From Lumbricus rubellus (Eukaryota > Annelida > Clitellata > Crassiclitellata > Lumbricidae), in the NCBI GenBank assembly GCA_945859605.1, contig OX243814.1, forward strand, positions 32,772,475-32,836,474: a stretch of DNA of 64,000 nucleotides, in the 5' to 3' direction. The notes beneath the pieces are model-generated. The model was not told where the DNA came from, did no database searches, and saw only the letters and a list, made by a program, of their open reading frames with translations. The position numbers and the translations under genes were made by a program. How positions within the stretch are numbered: position 1 is the stretch's first letter; the number at the start of each line of letters is the position of its first letter. Of the stretch, positions 63,561 to 64,000 are shown one piece after another.

Positions 63561-64000
63561 GCCACTCCTTGGGTTTTTTCACAAGATCTTGGTTTTTTTA
63601 TCCGAACTTGGGAAATGGGGTTTTTTCGAGAAGAACTTGGGTTTTTTGCTTGGGTTTTTTTCTAGACAAAATCTTGGGTTTTTTCTATCTCCGAACTTGA
63701 AAAATGGGGTTTTCTCGGAAAAAACTTGGTTTTTTTGCTTGGGTTTTTTCTTTGGACTAAGAAAATCGGAAAATTGTGAATATTTTGGAGAAACTTTGGC
63801 CGGATGACTAAAAAAAGTCATCAGAATTTTTGGACAAGACGAGAAATTGAAAGATTTTTTGGTCCGGATGACTAAAAAAAGGTCATCAGAATTTTTGGAC
63901 AAGACGAGAAATTGAAAGATTTTTTGGTCCGGATGACTAAAAAAGTCGTCAAAATTTTTCGGAAGGTTAATTATGTACATTTACGAAGATTTATGCAACT
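63555..64000. mobile_element. Repeat with ~65-bp tandem hairpin units, cut by window end
   Basis: GTTGCCACTCCTTGGG at about 63558 recalls the GATGCCACTC end of the 6798 element. T-rich TTGGGTTTTTT repeats follow, then three ~65-bp units from about 63800, each containing GGATGACTAAAAAAAGTCATC. Only one end is in the window, so the element class is uncertain. Confidence 0.55.

Noticed and set aside
56451..64000. C-terminal Kv4 exons
   Set aside because: No frame matching the Kv4 C-terminal tail was seen, so the rest of the gene probably lies beyond the window.

Overview
This window looks like the intron-rich nuclear genome of an animal, probably an invertebrate deuterostome. Two neuronal genes lie head to tail on the plus strand, in DNA dense with microsatellites, minisatellites and transposable elements. 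I recognise no bacterial or viral genome features. The deuterostome guess rests on a Ty3/gypsy element with integrase before reverse transcriptase (the Gmr1-like arrangement) and on minisatellites that include exon/intron boundaries, which I recall being described in amphioxus. Amphioxus is therefore my best but unproven guess.

Layout. 1-25.9 kb holds no recognisable host exon. It contains large simple-repeat tracts, SINE and LINE fragments, several non-autonomous DNA transposons, a 5'-truncated RTE-like LINE (10973-12840, with target-site duplication), twin perfect palindromes near 17.25 kb, and an almost complete 7.55-kb LTR retrotransposon on the minus strand (18190-25740; 1031-bp LTRs, 5-bp target-site duplication). 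25.9-46.7 kb holds the 3' two-thirds of a plexin gene: 25 exons, all splice phases consistent, 1256 residues from the second PSI domain through PSI3, the IPT repeats, the membrane span and the split intracellular GAP domain with its Rho-binding insert, to the stop codon. The semaphorin domain and first PSI domain are not in the window or were not recognised. 46.7-52.6 kb is 3' UTR and intergenic DNA with transposon remnants. 52.6-56.45 kb carries the first two coding exons (424 residues) of a Shal/Kv4 voltage-gated potassium channel; its C-terminal exons lie further right or were not recognised. 56.5-64 kb is intron or intergenic DNA with more DNA-transposon derivatives, including a nested pair.

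The most unusual feature is the plexin splice sites. The 5' splice sites of four introns lie in tandem duplications: about 10 copies of a 31-bp unit, about 19 copies of a 22-bp unit, 11 copies of a 50-bp unit, and a diverged 125-bp doublet. In three of these the exon end is copied too. Two 3' splice sites also abut tandem arrays. One donor array appears to be built from the terminal sequence of a tRNA-derived SINE family present throughout the window. That SINE shares its 3' tail with a LINE family whose 3' ends are also present, suggesting a LINE/SINE partnership. At least six short hAT-like elements carry 8-bp target-site duplications, and a family of ~71-bp piggyBac-like hairpins carries TTAA ends.
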